Both the position numbers and the translations under genes were made by a program. This document shows, in pieces, positions 38,672 to 47,485 of a stretch of DNA of 64,000 bases. Position 1 is the stretch's first letter, and every line of letters starts with the position of its first letter. Below the pieces are notes generated by a model. That model saw only the letters and a list, made by a program, of their open reading frames with translations. It was not told the DNA's origin and did no database searches. Origin of the DNA: Trichomonas vaginalis G3 (Eukaryota; Parabasalia; Trichomonadida; Trichomonadidae); assembly GCF_026262505.1 (NCBI RefSeq), contig NC_067208.1, positions 6,581,962 to 6,645,961 of the forward strand, read 5' to 3'.

Positions 38672-39415
38672 CTATCTATAACATGCTTTCTCATAGGAAA
38701 TTTCTCCATATCTTTTTGTCAATATCTCTATAAGTTCTTCTGTATAAGATTTATCACTACTGAAGTAAATAGATGGATAATTAAGGACATCAAAGGTTTC
38801 TACAGTATCTTTAAGAGTCCATTCATCTCCATACTGTATAGAATAAGTATGGAAGTATGGAGGATCACATATAAAGAAAACATTGGGAAGATCTTTATAC
38901 TCATTGAAGAGTATTCTCCAATCTTTATGAACAATAGTTAAACCTTCAAGATAGTCATCTATGTTTTCACCAAATAAGTTAGTATATCTGAGGTATAACA
39001 CTTTCTTCATTAATGTGTCAAGATCATAGTATTTGTATGCTCCAGAATAGAGAAGACGTGAACATAATGTATCCCAGTCTATGTATGGAGCTTTACTTAT
39101 AACTTCTCTGACGATCTCTTTCTGATCAGTAGGAATTTTCTCATCTGGCTTAACATTTATTCTCTCCTTAAGTTCCTTAAGTATTTCATTCGTGTCATGA
39201 ATGTGTTTCAGTCTATCAACGTAGTTATCATAGTCGTTAGCTATGATCGTTGCTTTTGGGAACATAATATGCAACAGATGAGAGATATAGAGAGAACCAC
39301 CAAAGAGGTCAACGAAGACATAATCCCCTTTGATGTCTTTGAGTATGTCGATAAGATCTTTCCTGATCTTAGACTTATTACCTATGAAAGGTAAAGGAGG
39401 TTTGGTAAAAATCAT
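38672..39415 (-). CDS. Dam-like (D12 class) DNA adenine N6-methyltransferase, 247 aa
   Basis: Shows the D12-class motifs in order: PLPFIGNKSKIRKDL (residues 8-22, motif X), VFVDLFGGS (33-41, motif I, S-adenosylmethionine binding) and ICDPPYFHTY (about 181-190, motif IV DPPY, catalytic). The length is near that of bacterial and phage Dam enzymes (~270). It should transfer a methyl group to adenine N6 in DNA. N6-methyladenine is reported in Trichomonas DNA, so the enzyme could mark or mimic host DNA; this is inference. A class I promoter motif (ATTTTTATTACCATATAA, then ATG) precedes it. The target sequence cannot be deduced. Confidence 0.92.
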   Translation of the reverse strand: MIFTKPPLPFIGNKSKIRKDLIDILKDIKGDYVFVDLFGGSLYISHLLHIMFPKATIIANDYDNYVDRLKHIHDTNEILKELKERINVKPDEKIPTDQKEIVREVISKAPYIDWDTLCSRLLYSGAYKYYDLDTLMKKVLYLRYTNLFGENIDDYLEGLTIVHKDWRILFNEYKDLPNVFFICDPPYFHTYSIQYGDEWTLKDTVETFDVLNYPSIYFSSDKSYTEELIEILTKRYGEISYEKACYR

Positions 39416-39439
39416 TTATATGGTAATAAAAATAAGTGT

Positions 39440-39610
39440 TTACTTGAGACAATAACCTCTGTTGAGTTTGTAGAACAAGATCAGAAGTACGATCAAGTTC
39501 AAAACAACACAAATGGCTAGGATTGCGTTACCAACAATCTTTGTCTTTTCCCAGCAAGACTTCTTCTTTGGTTCATGTGCTGCTTCGACATCACTGTATG
39601 GCTCGGACAT
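39440..39610 (-). CDS. Small single-span membrane protein, 56 aa
   Basis: Start chosen at MSEPYSDVEAAHEPKKK. A charged N-terminus is followed by one hydrophobic span (IVGNAILAICVVLNLIVLLI, about 28-48) and a short YKLNRGYC tail. It could be a virion-membrane or host-membrane anchor; nothing further can be said. ATGACACTTTTTAAGTTA lies upstream. It diverges from the gene at 39645. Confidence 0.65.
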   Translation of the reverse strand: MSEPYSDVEAAHEPKKKSCWEKTKIVGNAILAICVVLNLIVLLILFYKLNRGYCLK

Positions 39611-39644
39611 TAACTTAAAAAGTGTCATGACCACTTCATTTTTG

Positions 39645-40019
39645 ATGAAGTCAACAGCTTATGTCCACTTCCTCCCACAAGCACTTGAGGGACAAGAGAA
39701 GGTCATCATTGACTACCTTCAAGCCACTGAGAAGCTCCAAAAGCTTCAAGATCTCCGCGAAGAGTTCAAGTCCCGCTTGAAACAGGAGAACTTACTGCAG
39801 GAGTACATGCTCATTTTGTACCCATTACTAGATGGCTCCCATTTACCATCAGAGTACACTGCAGCTCTTGATGCACTCAAAGATCTTCGCGAACACCGTC
39901 CGATCGGTAAAGAAGCCTTCGAGCTCACCATTGAGCAAGCCATCCTCGCCAAGGACAATGCAAAGAAGCGGATGCTCGAAGCTCTTGATAAGATCAAGGA
40001 GTACGTCGAAACGTTCTAA
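39645..40019 (+). CDS. Maverick accessory helical protein, 124 aa
   Basis: Start chosen at MKSTAYVHFLPQALEG behind TTCATTTTTG; an ATG at 39627 in frame is the alternative. The whole protein is predicted helical, with coiled-coil stretches (KLQKLQDLREEFKSRLKQENL and the C-terminal AKDNAKKRMLEALDKIKEYV). It has clearly GC-richer codons than the core genes. Unknown function. Confidence 0.65.
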   Translation: MKSTAYVHFLPQALEGQEKVIIDYLQATEKLQKLQDLREEFKSRLKQENLLQEYMLILYPLLDGSHLPSEYTAALDALKDLREHRPIGKEAFELTIEQAILAKDNAKKRMLEALDKIKEYVETF

Positions 40020-40127
40020 AATAATTACTTGAGTAAACAATAAGTTTTATTGAGTAAGTCTTGAAACATTTGTGCTTTTGTTCTTGTTTGAACAACCATA
40101 TTTAACATTAGATAAAAAATTTTTTGG

Positions 40128-40709
40128 TTAAACAATAACATACTTAAGACATAAATTATACCTACTTATTAACTCAGTATATTGTGCATTATATGCATAC
40201 TTAAACTCTTGAGCAATATTGTTCTCATCAATGATTCTGATCTGAGCTATTTTTGAGAAAGGTGGTGGAATACCACAACATGTGATGTCTGGGTCCAGTA
40301 GGTCTATTTCACACTTGAACCCAGTCATTCTGTGAACAACTTCTTCCAAGTCTGGCTTAGGTAGTAAGATCTGATCTTTGCTCACTAAGTTAGAAAAGAG
40401 CTCTTTGTCTTGGTCTAGAAGTATCTTCTGGTATATACTAAGTAAATACTCTTCTACACCAATCCTCGATGAAGTCTCCACAGATCTCGATGAGGTCAGG
40501 TTGGAAGTTAATGGACTTAAAGGAGGAGGATACATTGGTGCTTCTGAGTTCGTAGTTGTTTCCTCTTTTTTTATCTCTGTTGGAGCATCACTTACTGTAC
40601 CAGATGGATAGTTCTTTATCACAATGTTATTAGTTGTTCTTGAATCAACATTGCTTGTTGGTTCAATTGGAAGATTAGCTGCACCATAAAGAATTGACTT
40701 CGATCTCAT
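40128..40709 (-). CDS. Unrecognised Maverick protein, 193 aa
   Basis: Starts MRSKSILYGAANLP. The first ~75 residues are a disordered Ser/Thr/Pro-rich region, followed by a helical stretch and a beta-rich C-terminal part containing CCGIPPPFSKIAQIRIID. No known family. It is head-to-head with the 117-aa gene at 40745 across 35 bp that contain TTTTAT and CATATAA boxes, a class I divergent promoter. Confidence 0.65.
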   Translation of the reverse strand: MRSKSILYGAANLPIEPTSNVDSRTTNNIVIKNYPSGTVSDAPTEIKKEETTTNSEAPMYPPPLSPLTSNLTSSRSVETSSRIGVEEYLLSIYQKILLDQDKELFSNLVSKDQILLPKPDLEEVVHRMTGFKCEIDLLDPDITCCGIPPPFSKIAQIRIIDENNIAQEFKYAYNAQYTELISRYNLCLKYVIV

Positions 40710-40744
40710 TTGTTATGAGTAAAAATTGTTTTATTCTCATATAA

Positions 40745-41098
40745 ATGACGAACATTAACCCAGAGAACAACACAGAATATACTGCAACAGGAGTTGTTTA
40801 CAATGATCTAGATCAGATCGTCCAACTCAAAGCCCCAAGAGGAAGGAATTTAATAAGACAACCTCCACCAAAGATATATGTTGATGATGGTAGTAATGGG
40901 TTCAACTTAGTGTATCATTACTCATATCCTCAATATGCAAAAATTGGGTCTACCCCAAACGTGACAAACCATTATATGAACCTTTATGATGAAGCAAGGT
41001 TTCATGCACCAACGAAGAAAGAACCTGATGCATCAAGATTACATGAATTCGCAGACCATGATGGTTATAGCGATTACTCAATGCCTGTAAGACTTTAA
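40745..41098 (+). CDS. Unrecognised Maverick protein, 117 aa
   Basis: Starts MTNINPENNTEYTATGVVYN directly behind GTTTTATTCTCATATAA. Rich in Asn, Tyr, Pro and His, with little predicted helix; possibly a small structural protein. It ends 13 bp before the integrase start on the same strand, so the two may be co-expressed. Confidence 0.6.
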   Translation: MTNINPENNTEYTATGVVYNDLDQIVQLKAPRGRNLIRQPPPKIYVDDGSNGFNLVYHYSYPQYAKIGSTPNVTNHYMNLYDEARFHAPTKKEPDASRLHEFADHDGYSDYSMPVRL

Positions 41099-41111
41099 CG
41101 TTAATAAAAAA

Positions 41112-42179
41112 ATGACTGTTGGTAAACAAGAAAAAACTTTAATACAAGAGGATTTGATGCTACCAATATATTCAACTGATATGGGAGCTTATCAATTCGA
41201 TACATTTGAGAATCCTGGTGGAACACCACCATATTTTCTTTTGTTCATCAATGTAAACAGTAGAAAAGGTTATGCGTTCCCAATGAGTGAAAAGAACTCA
41301 AACAATGTTCTAAGTGCAATGCAGAAGTTCATTTCACAAGCTACAGGTGAAATGAAGCCTACAATACTTACTAGTGATGAAGACCCAGCTTATACGACAC
41401 AAAATGTTCGAGATCTGTTGGTCAGTCATAACATTGAGCACATGACGACACAGAAATACAATCATAACATACTAGGTATTATTAATAGGTTCTGTAGAAC
41501 TATTAGAACTATGTTACATATGAAGTTAAACCTCAAAGAAGGTGATAAAACACCACCTTTCACTGCAGATACAATGAGACAAATTATTAATGACTACAAC
41601 ACTGAATATCATTCAAGCACACAACAAAAGCCTGATGATTTCACAGAAAAGGATAATGAGGAATATATAAAGAAGCAAAGATTGAAAGAAGAGTATGTCA
41701 GAAAAAATAACCTTTATAACTTAAGACCTGGTCAAAAAGTTCAAGTCATAGTTGAACCAAGAACATGGGGTAAAGGTAACCAACAAAGAAGACATCTTGA
41801 TCCTTCTTATTATACAGTTGATTCAGTTGATACAAGTGCATACTTGTTAAGAGCAAAAGATGGAAGTGTTGCAAGATATCCACGTTATCAGATATGGACA
41901 AAAATAGAGCATGGATTAAAGCAAGGAGAAACTTTAGATCAAGGAAGACACGGTGCTGTTAAAAGTATTGATGGTCATGAACTTGTCGGTAATGATGTAA
42001 AGTATGATGTTACGTTTGAGAACGAAAATACAGGAAAAGTGACAGGTAGAGGTATGCGTGAAGGTAATCCAAACAGGTTGTCACAAATGGAAGTACAGTA
42101 TTGGAGGAAAAATATTAATGAAGGTCATGTTAAAGATATGCCTAGTTTTCTTGAGAAGTATCGTGGGTTTCGAGTTTAG
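41112..42179 (+). CDS. Maverick integrase (retroviral-type, rve fold), 355 aa
   Basis: Would insert the element by strand transfer. The RNase-H-like core spans about residues 15-180, with strand/Asp segments YQFDTFENPGG (about 28) and ILTSDEDPAY (about 88) and the family's HN-x-LG-x2-x-RF-x-RT-x-R helix (about 118-130), followed by FHSSTQQKP-like YNTEYHSSTQQKPDDF. The C-terminal ~150 residues hold an SH3-like beta domain (PGQKVQVIVEPRTWGKG ... YYTVDSV). The length is typical of Maverick integrases. Its 3' end overlaps the small reverse gene at 42142. Confidence 0.9.
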   Translation: MTVGKQEKTLIQEDLMLPIYSTDMGAYQFDTFENPGGTPPYFLLFINVNSRKGYAFPMSEKNSNNVLSAMQKFISQATGEMKPTILTSDEDPAYTTQNVRDLLVSHNIEHMTTQKYNHNILGIINRFCRTIRTMLHMKLNLKEGDKTPPFTADTMRQIINDYNTEYHSSTQQKPDDFTEKDNEEYIKKQRLKEEYVRKNNLYNLRPGQKVQVIVEPRTWGKGNQQRRHLDPSYYTVDSVDTSAYLLRAKDGSVARYPRYQIWTKIEHGLKQGETLDQGRHGAVKSIDGHELVGNDVKYDVTFENENTGKVTGRGMREGNPNRLSQMEVQYWRKNINEGHVKDMPSFLEKYRGFRV

Positions 42180-42378
42180 CTTGTAAGTCCTTTATTTTTG
42201 TTTCATACAATGAGATCTTCCTTCTGATCTGTTCATCATTGAGAGGTTGCTTGACTTTACGGAACTGTACACGTCCGTCTTTCATTGTATGTACAGAATA
42301 TCCATCAGGAACCTTACCATCTTTTATATATTCAGTTAACCACTTTTGTTTAGTTGATGCTTTAATGACTTGACTCAT
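42142..42378 (-). CDS. Small Maverick protein with MKDG motif, 78 aa
   Basis: Starts [21 protein letters not shown]. It contains [20 protein letters not shown], nearly the same motif as in the 149-aa gene at 27182-27631, followed by a coiled C-terminal helix. It overlaps the 3' ends of the integrase (opposite strand) and of the 1205-aa gene. Function unknown. Confidence 0.7.
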   Translation of the reverse strand: MSQVIKASTKQKWLTEYIKDGKVPDGYSVHTMKDGRVQFRKVKQPLNDEQIRRKISLYETKIKDLQAKLETHDTSQEN

Positions 42379-45300
42379 TTCTTACTGGATAAATTTTTAT
42401 GTTTTTTATCTTTTGACGATTTTTTCTTATCCTTATCTTTCTTCTTGTCCTTGTCCTTCTTTGATTTATCCTTCTTCTTGTCCTTGTCCTTCTTTGATTT
42501 ATCCTTCTTCTTGTCCTTGTCCTTCTTGGACTTCTCTGCTGCAGGTGGTGTTGGATTCTGTTTGACTTTAGCACTTGGGTCAGGACCTTGTCTTTGAGAC
42601 TTAGATATAGATTGTTTAGGAGCTGCTGCTTGTTTAGTTGCTTCAGCTTGTTGTTTAGCTAATTCAGCAGCTTGTTTATCATTCTCTTCTATTTCCTTTG
42701 CACCAGTTGCGACTTCATTCTTGAACTTTTGGAGATTCTCAGCAGCATCCATTACCTTATTCGCTCCTTTAAACAATCCATAAAATTTCTGCCATGGTGA
42801 TACTGAAGGTATATTTCCACCAATTGCTGGAGGAACTGATGCTTCAGGAGTTGGAGATGGTGTTTTGTCTGAATTGAGATGCTTTTCTGCTTCAAGAACT
42901 TGTGTAGTATTTTTCTCCAGGTATGCTTTTGCAACCTCCTTAACTTCTGGACGTTCATTATTTACATCCTGTCTTGGTGTTGATGTTTCAGTAGCGTTTT
43001 CCTGAGTTACATTAACAACAGGTTGCTCAACTGCTGAAACATTAGCTGCTTCAGTAATGTTATGAGTAGTTGAAACATTTCCTGATATACCTTCTCCTGT
43101 TGGAACTCTTGGAGCAATTGTTGTGATGTTCGCCATTGCAGGAGTTGGAGTAGGAGTGTCATCAATCTTTCTGTCAGCTTTCGTCGTTTGCGTTGTAGTA
43201 TTTGTTGTTTCATTACCATATTTTGATCTTAGTCTGGTAAGCTCTAACTTCATATGTTCTTCAGGATATGCATACTTATTATATTCACCCTTAATATTCT
43301 TTTTCCATTCATCGTATTTATCTTCTGCTGATTTCTTAATTGATGCTAGTCCGTTTACAGCCAATTCATCAGTACCGTTATCAGTAGTCTGGTTATATAA
43401 AAGATTAGCAGCTGATCTAATTGTGTAATCCGTAAGATTACCAAAACGCTCTATTGTACCTAATGTTGTGTTCTTCAGTTCCTTTCCAATTCCTTGTGCA
43501 GCATCTTTGACTAAATCAGCACCCCATGCACCAAATTGTCTCACAGGAGCCGCTATTGATGGTGAAGGAGATGGAGATGGCGATGGAGTTGGTGATGGTG
43601 AAGGAGATGGAGTTGGCGATGGTGTTGCTGCTTTCGCCTTTCTATCAGCTTCTTCCTTAGCCTTTCTATCTGCTTCTTCTTTCGCCTTTCTATCTGCTTC
43701 TTCCTTAGCCTTACGAGCTTTTTCTTTCTTCTTAAGCTCCTCTAGTTCTTTACGTTCAGCTTCTTCTTTCGCCTTTCGTTCAGCTTCTTCCTTAGCCTTA
43801 CGAGCTTTTTCTTTCTTCTTAAGCTCCTCTAGTTCTTTACGTTCAGCTTCTTCTTTCGCCTTTCGTTCAGCTTCTTCCTTAGCCTTACGAGCTTTTTCTT
43901 TCTTCTTAAGCTCCTCTAGTTCTTTACGTTCAGCTTCTTCTTTCGCCTTTCGTTCAGCTTCTTCCTTAGCCTTACGAGCTTTTTCTTTCTTCTTAAGCTC
44001 CTCTAGTTCTTTACGTTCAGCTTCTTCTTTCGCCTTTCGTTCAGCTTCTTCCTTAGCCTTACGAGCTTTTTCTTCATAATATTTTGTATACTTATCATCA
44101 GCCCAATTACCAAGTGATTTGGCACCTGTTAGTATTCCATTTGCGGTTGATGTTGCTGTTCTTCCGAGCCATCCCCCTACCGCTGAAGCACCATTGCCAA
44201 TAGCACTACCAGCATTTAAAATTCCACGACCAATCCATATCCCTGGTTTTGCCTTTGTATTAAGAGTAAGAAATTCTTCCTTCCTATCTTCAGGTGTAGG
44301 ATTTGTAACAGTTCTTACAGTATCAACAACAGTGTCAACACTGGTTCCAATAGCACTACCAACAGCTGTTGCACCAGTTAGAATACCATGGGTAACTAAA
44401 TCAGTAGCTCTTGAGACAACATTATCACTCGAGGCTTTCTCTGCTGGATAGTTTGATCCTTTGTAAGTTCCTGGACCACCTCTATTTGAAGCTTCTCCTT
44501 CAACTATTTTCTTCTCTTCTTGTGCTTGTTCTCTGGCAACACTCAATGCACGTTCTTGTCTTTGAATGTTGTCTTTCTTTAACATGTAACCACCAAGTGT
44601 CTGTGGTGGTGTGTTTTTATCTAGTGCAGCATCAATTGCAGCCTTTTCTTTTCGCTTTTCTTCGTCTAACCAATTTTGAATAGATTCTGCATCAGTTGGT
44701 TCAGCTGGAGTTGGAGACGGTGTTGGAGCTTTAGTTGGTGTTGGAGACGGTGTCGGAGCTTTAGTCGGAGTTGGAGATGGAGTAGGTGCTTTTGTAGGTG
44801 TCGGTGATGGAGTTGGAGATGGAGTTGGAGGTACTGTTGGTTCTGGAGTTGGTTCAACAGTCGGTGAAGGTGTTGGCGCCTTTGTGATTCTTGGAGTTGG
44901 CTCTGGTGTTCTAATAGGGGAAGCAGTTGGTGTATTAGCTCTTTTAAGAACCTGTGATCTTTCCGCTTGATTTGAATCAGATACTGGGTTAGTTGTACTA
45001 GGATGTGATACAGGAGTTATTTTTGGTGTAGGTGTTGGTTTATTTAATGTTATACCATGACTACTCGACATTGGTGGAGGACCTGCGTGAGCAGTTGGTG
45101 TCAGAGTTGGCGTTGGAGCTACTGTAGGAGTTGGCGTTGGAGCTACTGTTGGTTCAGGAGTGGGAGTTGGTGTTGGAGCTACTGTAGGAGTAGGTGTAGG
45201 AGTTGGTGTTGGAGTCGACATTTGTTTTAACCTCTCATTATACCAATTCTCCAAATAATAAGCCTCACCCATTAAGTTACTCTGTCTTTGTTTTATAGAA

Positions 45301-45992
45301 AATTCACCTAACAGTAATTCATCATGAATCATTTTCTGCAGCTTTGTCGTGTTTTCTACTTCCTTTATTAGAACGCTCGATGTATTCGCCAATCCTCTAT
45401 ATTCCTTAATCATCTTATCTAGTTTGTTCATATTTGGTACTTCCTTTTTCTTCTCAGCGTTAATCTCATTAGATCGTTTCTCCAATTCTTCAACTACTTT
45501 GTAAAGCTTATTTATCTTGACATGTGATTCCTTTACTTCTCCAGTCCTTGGATCCTTAGGTTCCTTGTATTTAGCTAATTTCGTCTCTATATATCTTCGT
45601 TTAGCGTCATATCCAGGATCACTGGTTCGTAAAGGATGCGAAGGTGGACGAAAATAAGGTATGTAGAAATCTGGATCATCATTAATAGAAGAACGTGCTT
45701 TAAAGTTACGAACCGCGTCTGTAAAAGGGTCTCTACCACGTGCTGTATATGTTGATGTAATCAAAAAGCCTTCTCTTCTCATTGGGAAATTAATACGACC
45801 TTTTTGAACATATTCTTTCTCAAAGTATTGCCTAGCATTGTAATCAAAAGCAAGATCATTATATATATCGCGCAAAAAATCAAATGTATGCTGCTTGAAC
45901 TTTTGATCGCTAATTATGGTACGAATTATCGGACGTTCATTCTCCCATTTCTTAACTCGTTCATCAATGAGTTTCCTCTCTTGTTCACTCAT
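42375..45992 (-). CDS. Large repetitive Maverick protein, 1205 aa
   Basis: In order: a charged helical N-terminal region (about 1-250); Thr-Pro and Ala-Pro-Thr-Pro repeats (about 256-435); a second helical part; a glycine/alanine-rich amphipathic region with near-repeated [14 protein letters not shown] and [12 protein letters not shown] segments (about 525-635); four 29-residue repeats rich in [21 protein letters not shown] (about 640-790); a Ser-Pro-Thr stretch; a mixed region; and a Lys-Asp-Lys tail with [10 protein letters not shown] repeats (about 1150-1204). The design suggests a long flexible internal or scaffold protein; the Lys tail may bind DNA. The glycine-rich part could insert in membranes. 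This is inference; no family is recognised. Confidence 0.75.
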   Translation of the reverse strand: MSEQERKLIDERVKKWENERPIIRTIISDQKFKQHTFDFLRDIYNDLAFDYNARQYFEKEYVQKGRINFPMRREGFLITSTYTARGRDPFTDAVRNFKARSSINDDPDFYIPYFRPPSHPLRTSDPGYDAKRRYIETKLAKYKEPKDPRTGEVKESHVKINKLYKVVEELEKRSNEINAEKKKEVPNMNKLDKMIKEYRGLANTSSVLIKEVENTTKLQKMIHDELLLGEFSIKQRQSNLMGEAYYLENWYNERLKQMSTPTPTPTPTPTVAPTPTPTPEPTVAPTPTPTVAPTPTLTPTAHAGPPPMSSSHGITLNKPTPTPKITPVSHPSTTNPVSDSNQAERSQVLKRANTPTASPIRTPEPTPRITKAPTPSPTVEPTPEPTVPPTPSPTPSPTPTKAPTPSPTPTKAPTPSPTPTKAPTPSPTPAEPTDAESIQNWLDEEKRKEKAAIDAALDKNTPPQTLGGYMLKKDNIQRQERALSVAREQAQEEKKIVEGEASNRGGPGTYKGSNYPAEKASSDNVVSRATDLVTHGILTGATAVGSAIGTSVDTVVDTVRTVTNPTPEDRKEEFLTLNTKAKPGIWIGRGILNAGSAIGNGASAVGGWLGRTATSTANGILTGAKSLGNWADDKYTKYYEEKARKAKEEAERKAKEEAERKELEELKKKEKARKAKEEAERKAKEEAERKELEELKKKEKARKAKEEAERKAKEEAERKELEELKKKEKARKAKEEAERKAKEEAERKELEELKKKEKARKAKEEADRKAKEEADRKAKEEADRKAKAATPSPTPSPSPSPTPSPSPSPSPSIAAPVRQFGAWGADLVKDAAQGIGKELKNTTLGTIERFGNLTDYTIRSAANLLYNQTTDNGTDELAVNGLASIKKSAEDKYDEWKKNIKGEYNKYAYPEEHMKLELTRLRSKYGNETTNTTTQTTKADRKIDDTPTPTPAMANITTIAPRVPTGEGISGNVSTTHNITEAANVSAVEQPVVNVTQENATETSTPRQDVNNERPEVKEVAKAYLEKNTTQVLEAEKHLNSDKTPSPTPEASVPPAIGGNIPSVSPWQKFYGLFKGANKVMDAAENLQKFKNEVATGAKEIEENDKQAAELAKQQAEATKQAAAPKQSISKSQRQGPDPSAKVKQNPTPPAAEKSKKDKDKKKDKSKKDKDKKKDKSKKDKDKKKDKDKKKSSKDKKHKNLSSKK

Positions 45993-46012
45993 TTAAACCT
46001 CATAAAAATATA

Positions 46013-46420
46013 TTATCTGCGTATAGTGCCACTAATAGCATTAATCCATGGCATGTCTGATAGTACACGTACTGACTGAACTAATGGCTTATGATTGTTC
46101 CAAATAGCTCCTCCAATGTATGCGTTATACTTATTGTTGTCAATAGTTTGTTGAGGTTGAACTATAGGTGTTTCAACAGGCTTGTCTCTACTGAAGTCAC
46201 CACCAAGAGCTTTATTGAATGCTTTAAGATTCTTCGTTAATGCATTATCTTCACCTAATGTAGTTTTTGCAATTCTTTCACCAAGACTACCGATAACACC
46301 ACCGACTTGACCAACTTGAGGGAAAAGTTTGTTAGCAATGTTAAATCCAGCACCTATTACAAGACCAGGATTTTTTTTCACCATACCCCATCCAGCTTTA
46401 ACATAATCGCCAAAACCCAT
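46013..46420 (-). CDS. Gly-rich Maverick protein, possibly membrane-active, 135 aa
   Basis: Starts MGFGDYVKAGWGMVKKNPG. The amphipathic, Gly-rich N-terminal half (VIGAGFNIANKLFPQVGQVGGVIGSLG) has the character of a membrane-active or hinge peptide, such as adenovirus pVI-type or capsid-internal proteins. The second half ends PWINAISGTIRR. It lies between the ATPase and the large repetitive protein on the same strand, consistent with a structural block. The role is inference. Confidence 0.65.
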   Translation of the reverse strand: MGFGDYVKAGWGMVKKNPGLVIGAGFNIANKLFPQVGQVGGVIGSLGERIAKTTLGEDNALTKNLKAFNKALGGDFSRDKPVETPIVQPQQTIDNNKYNAYIGGAIWNNHKPLVQSVRVLSDMPWINAISGTIRR

Positions 46421-46430
46421 TTATTTCTTC

Positions 46431-47330
46431 TTAAAATAATGTCATCTTTTGTTGCTTAACTTCTTTAAAGTCCGTCTTTCCTGCAACTATATGAACTTCC
46501 ATATATGAACGAGGTGTTGGTAGCTCTTTGTATTTGTTCCATAACTCTTCCCAATCTTCTGTTGCTCCTGACTGTTCAATCATTGACTGAAAGTCTCTCA
46601 TAGAATAACCTTGAAAGATAACGAAGTCAGTGCATAGTCTCTTAATGTTTAAACATATATGTCTCCATGTTTGACACATGATGACAACAGTATAGTTATA
46701 ATGTCTGACCTTAGTGATGAAGTTCGCTAATGGTGAACGTGGGTCATTCAATAAGTCATGACCACCATAATCGTCTAACACTAATAGAGAATTACTGGGA
46801 TACTTTGTGAAAGGATATTTGTTCAACTTCTTTACAACATATATTGCAATCTTCTTATACTCAAACTTTCCATCAGGTTTCCTTAGTTGATGCTTTGTTA
46901 AGATGTGTTCCATCTCCTCTGAAATTTTTTCGAACTTACTTTGAACGAACTCAACAATAGCGTAATACTTTGCTTTCATCTTAACGTTCTTCATTAAATA
47001 AGGCATAAGTTCTTTATCATCCTTTTTCAGTACTGGTGCTTTAACTTGACTCATAAATGTCTTCGCTGTTTTATCCATTGTTCCTGATGTTGCTGAGATA
47101 ACTATTGAGTCATAATATGGAGTATTAGTGAAGCGGTCTGTTATCATTATATGACGAATAACACCATATGTCTTACCTGAACCCATCTTACCGCAGTAGA
47201 AATAAACACCATTAGTACAAAATGGATAATCATCAGAAAATGGCATAATGAGTGCATTGTTTAGTTCTTTACTATTCTTACGTGCTCCATCATGAAGAAT
47301 CTTATCTACTTGATTAATAACTTTCTCCAT
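46431..47330 (-). CDS. Packaging-type ATPase (FtsK/HerA, A32-like), 299 aa
   Basis: Walker A GKMGSGKTYG (about residues 47-56) after VYFYC, and Walker B SLLVLDDYGG (about 183-192), with CQTWRHI (about 220) as a likely sensor region. Order, spacing and length match the genome-packaging ATPase of Polintons and related viruses, which would pump DNA into the capsid. It diverges from the gene at 47350 over only 19 bp. Confidence 0.92.
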   Translation of the reverse strand: MEKVINQVDKILHDGARKNSKELNNALIMPFSDDYPFCTNGVYFYCGKMGSGKTYGVIRHIMITDRFTNTPYYDSIVISATSGTMDKTAKTFMSQVKAPVLKKDDKELMPYLMKNVKMKAKYYAIVEFVQSKFEKISEEMEHILTKHQLRKPDGKFEYKKIAIYVVKKLNKYPFTKYPSNSLLVLDDYGGHDLLNDPRSPLANFITKVRHYNYTVVIMCQTWRHICLNIKRLCTDFVIFQGYSMRDFQSMIEQSGATEDWEELWNKYKELPTPRSYMEVHIVAGKTDFKEVKQQKMTLF

Positions 47331-47349
47331 CTTTTAGTTACATATAAAA
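47331..47349. promoter_or_regulatory. 19-bp divergent promoter, ATPase / 47350 gene
   Basis: The gap is CTTTTAGTTACATATAAA, again TTTTA followed by a TATAA box before an ATG. It closely resembles the gap at 32473-32491. Confidence 0.6.
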
Positions 47350-47485
47350 TGTCTAAATATGATGGATTATACTATGAACATGTTATGAATGATGGCACGA
47401 TAAGTGGTAATACAGTCTCATATAAATTACCGAGAGACTTCATTGAATATCCTGCGTCAAAAGCTCTTGAGATAAGAAAGATAAG
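47350..47485 (+). pseudogene. 5' part of a Maverick gene interrupted by APA-3
   Basis: Starts MSKYDGLYYEHVMNDGTISG. The gene is interrupted by the insertion of APA-3. Its last 81 bp (47405-47485) recur directly at 49459-49539 on the other side of the insertion. The 'YYEHVMNDG' start resembles the MKDG motif of other small genes in this element. Confidence 0.75.
47405..47485 (+). repeat. 81-bp direct duplication flanking APA-3 (left copy)
   Basis: Begins TGGTAATACAGTCTCATATA and is identical by eye to 49459-49539. It is much longer than a normal target-site duplication. Confidence 0.9.

Noticed and set aside
43468-44079. Forward 203-codon Ala/Ser/Phe-rich frame
   Set aside because: Antisense shadow of the 1205-aa protein's charged repeats.
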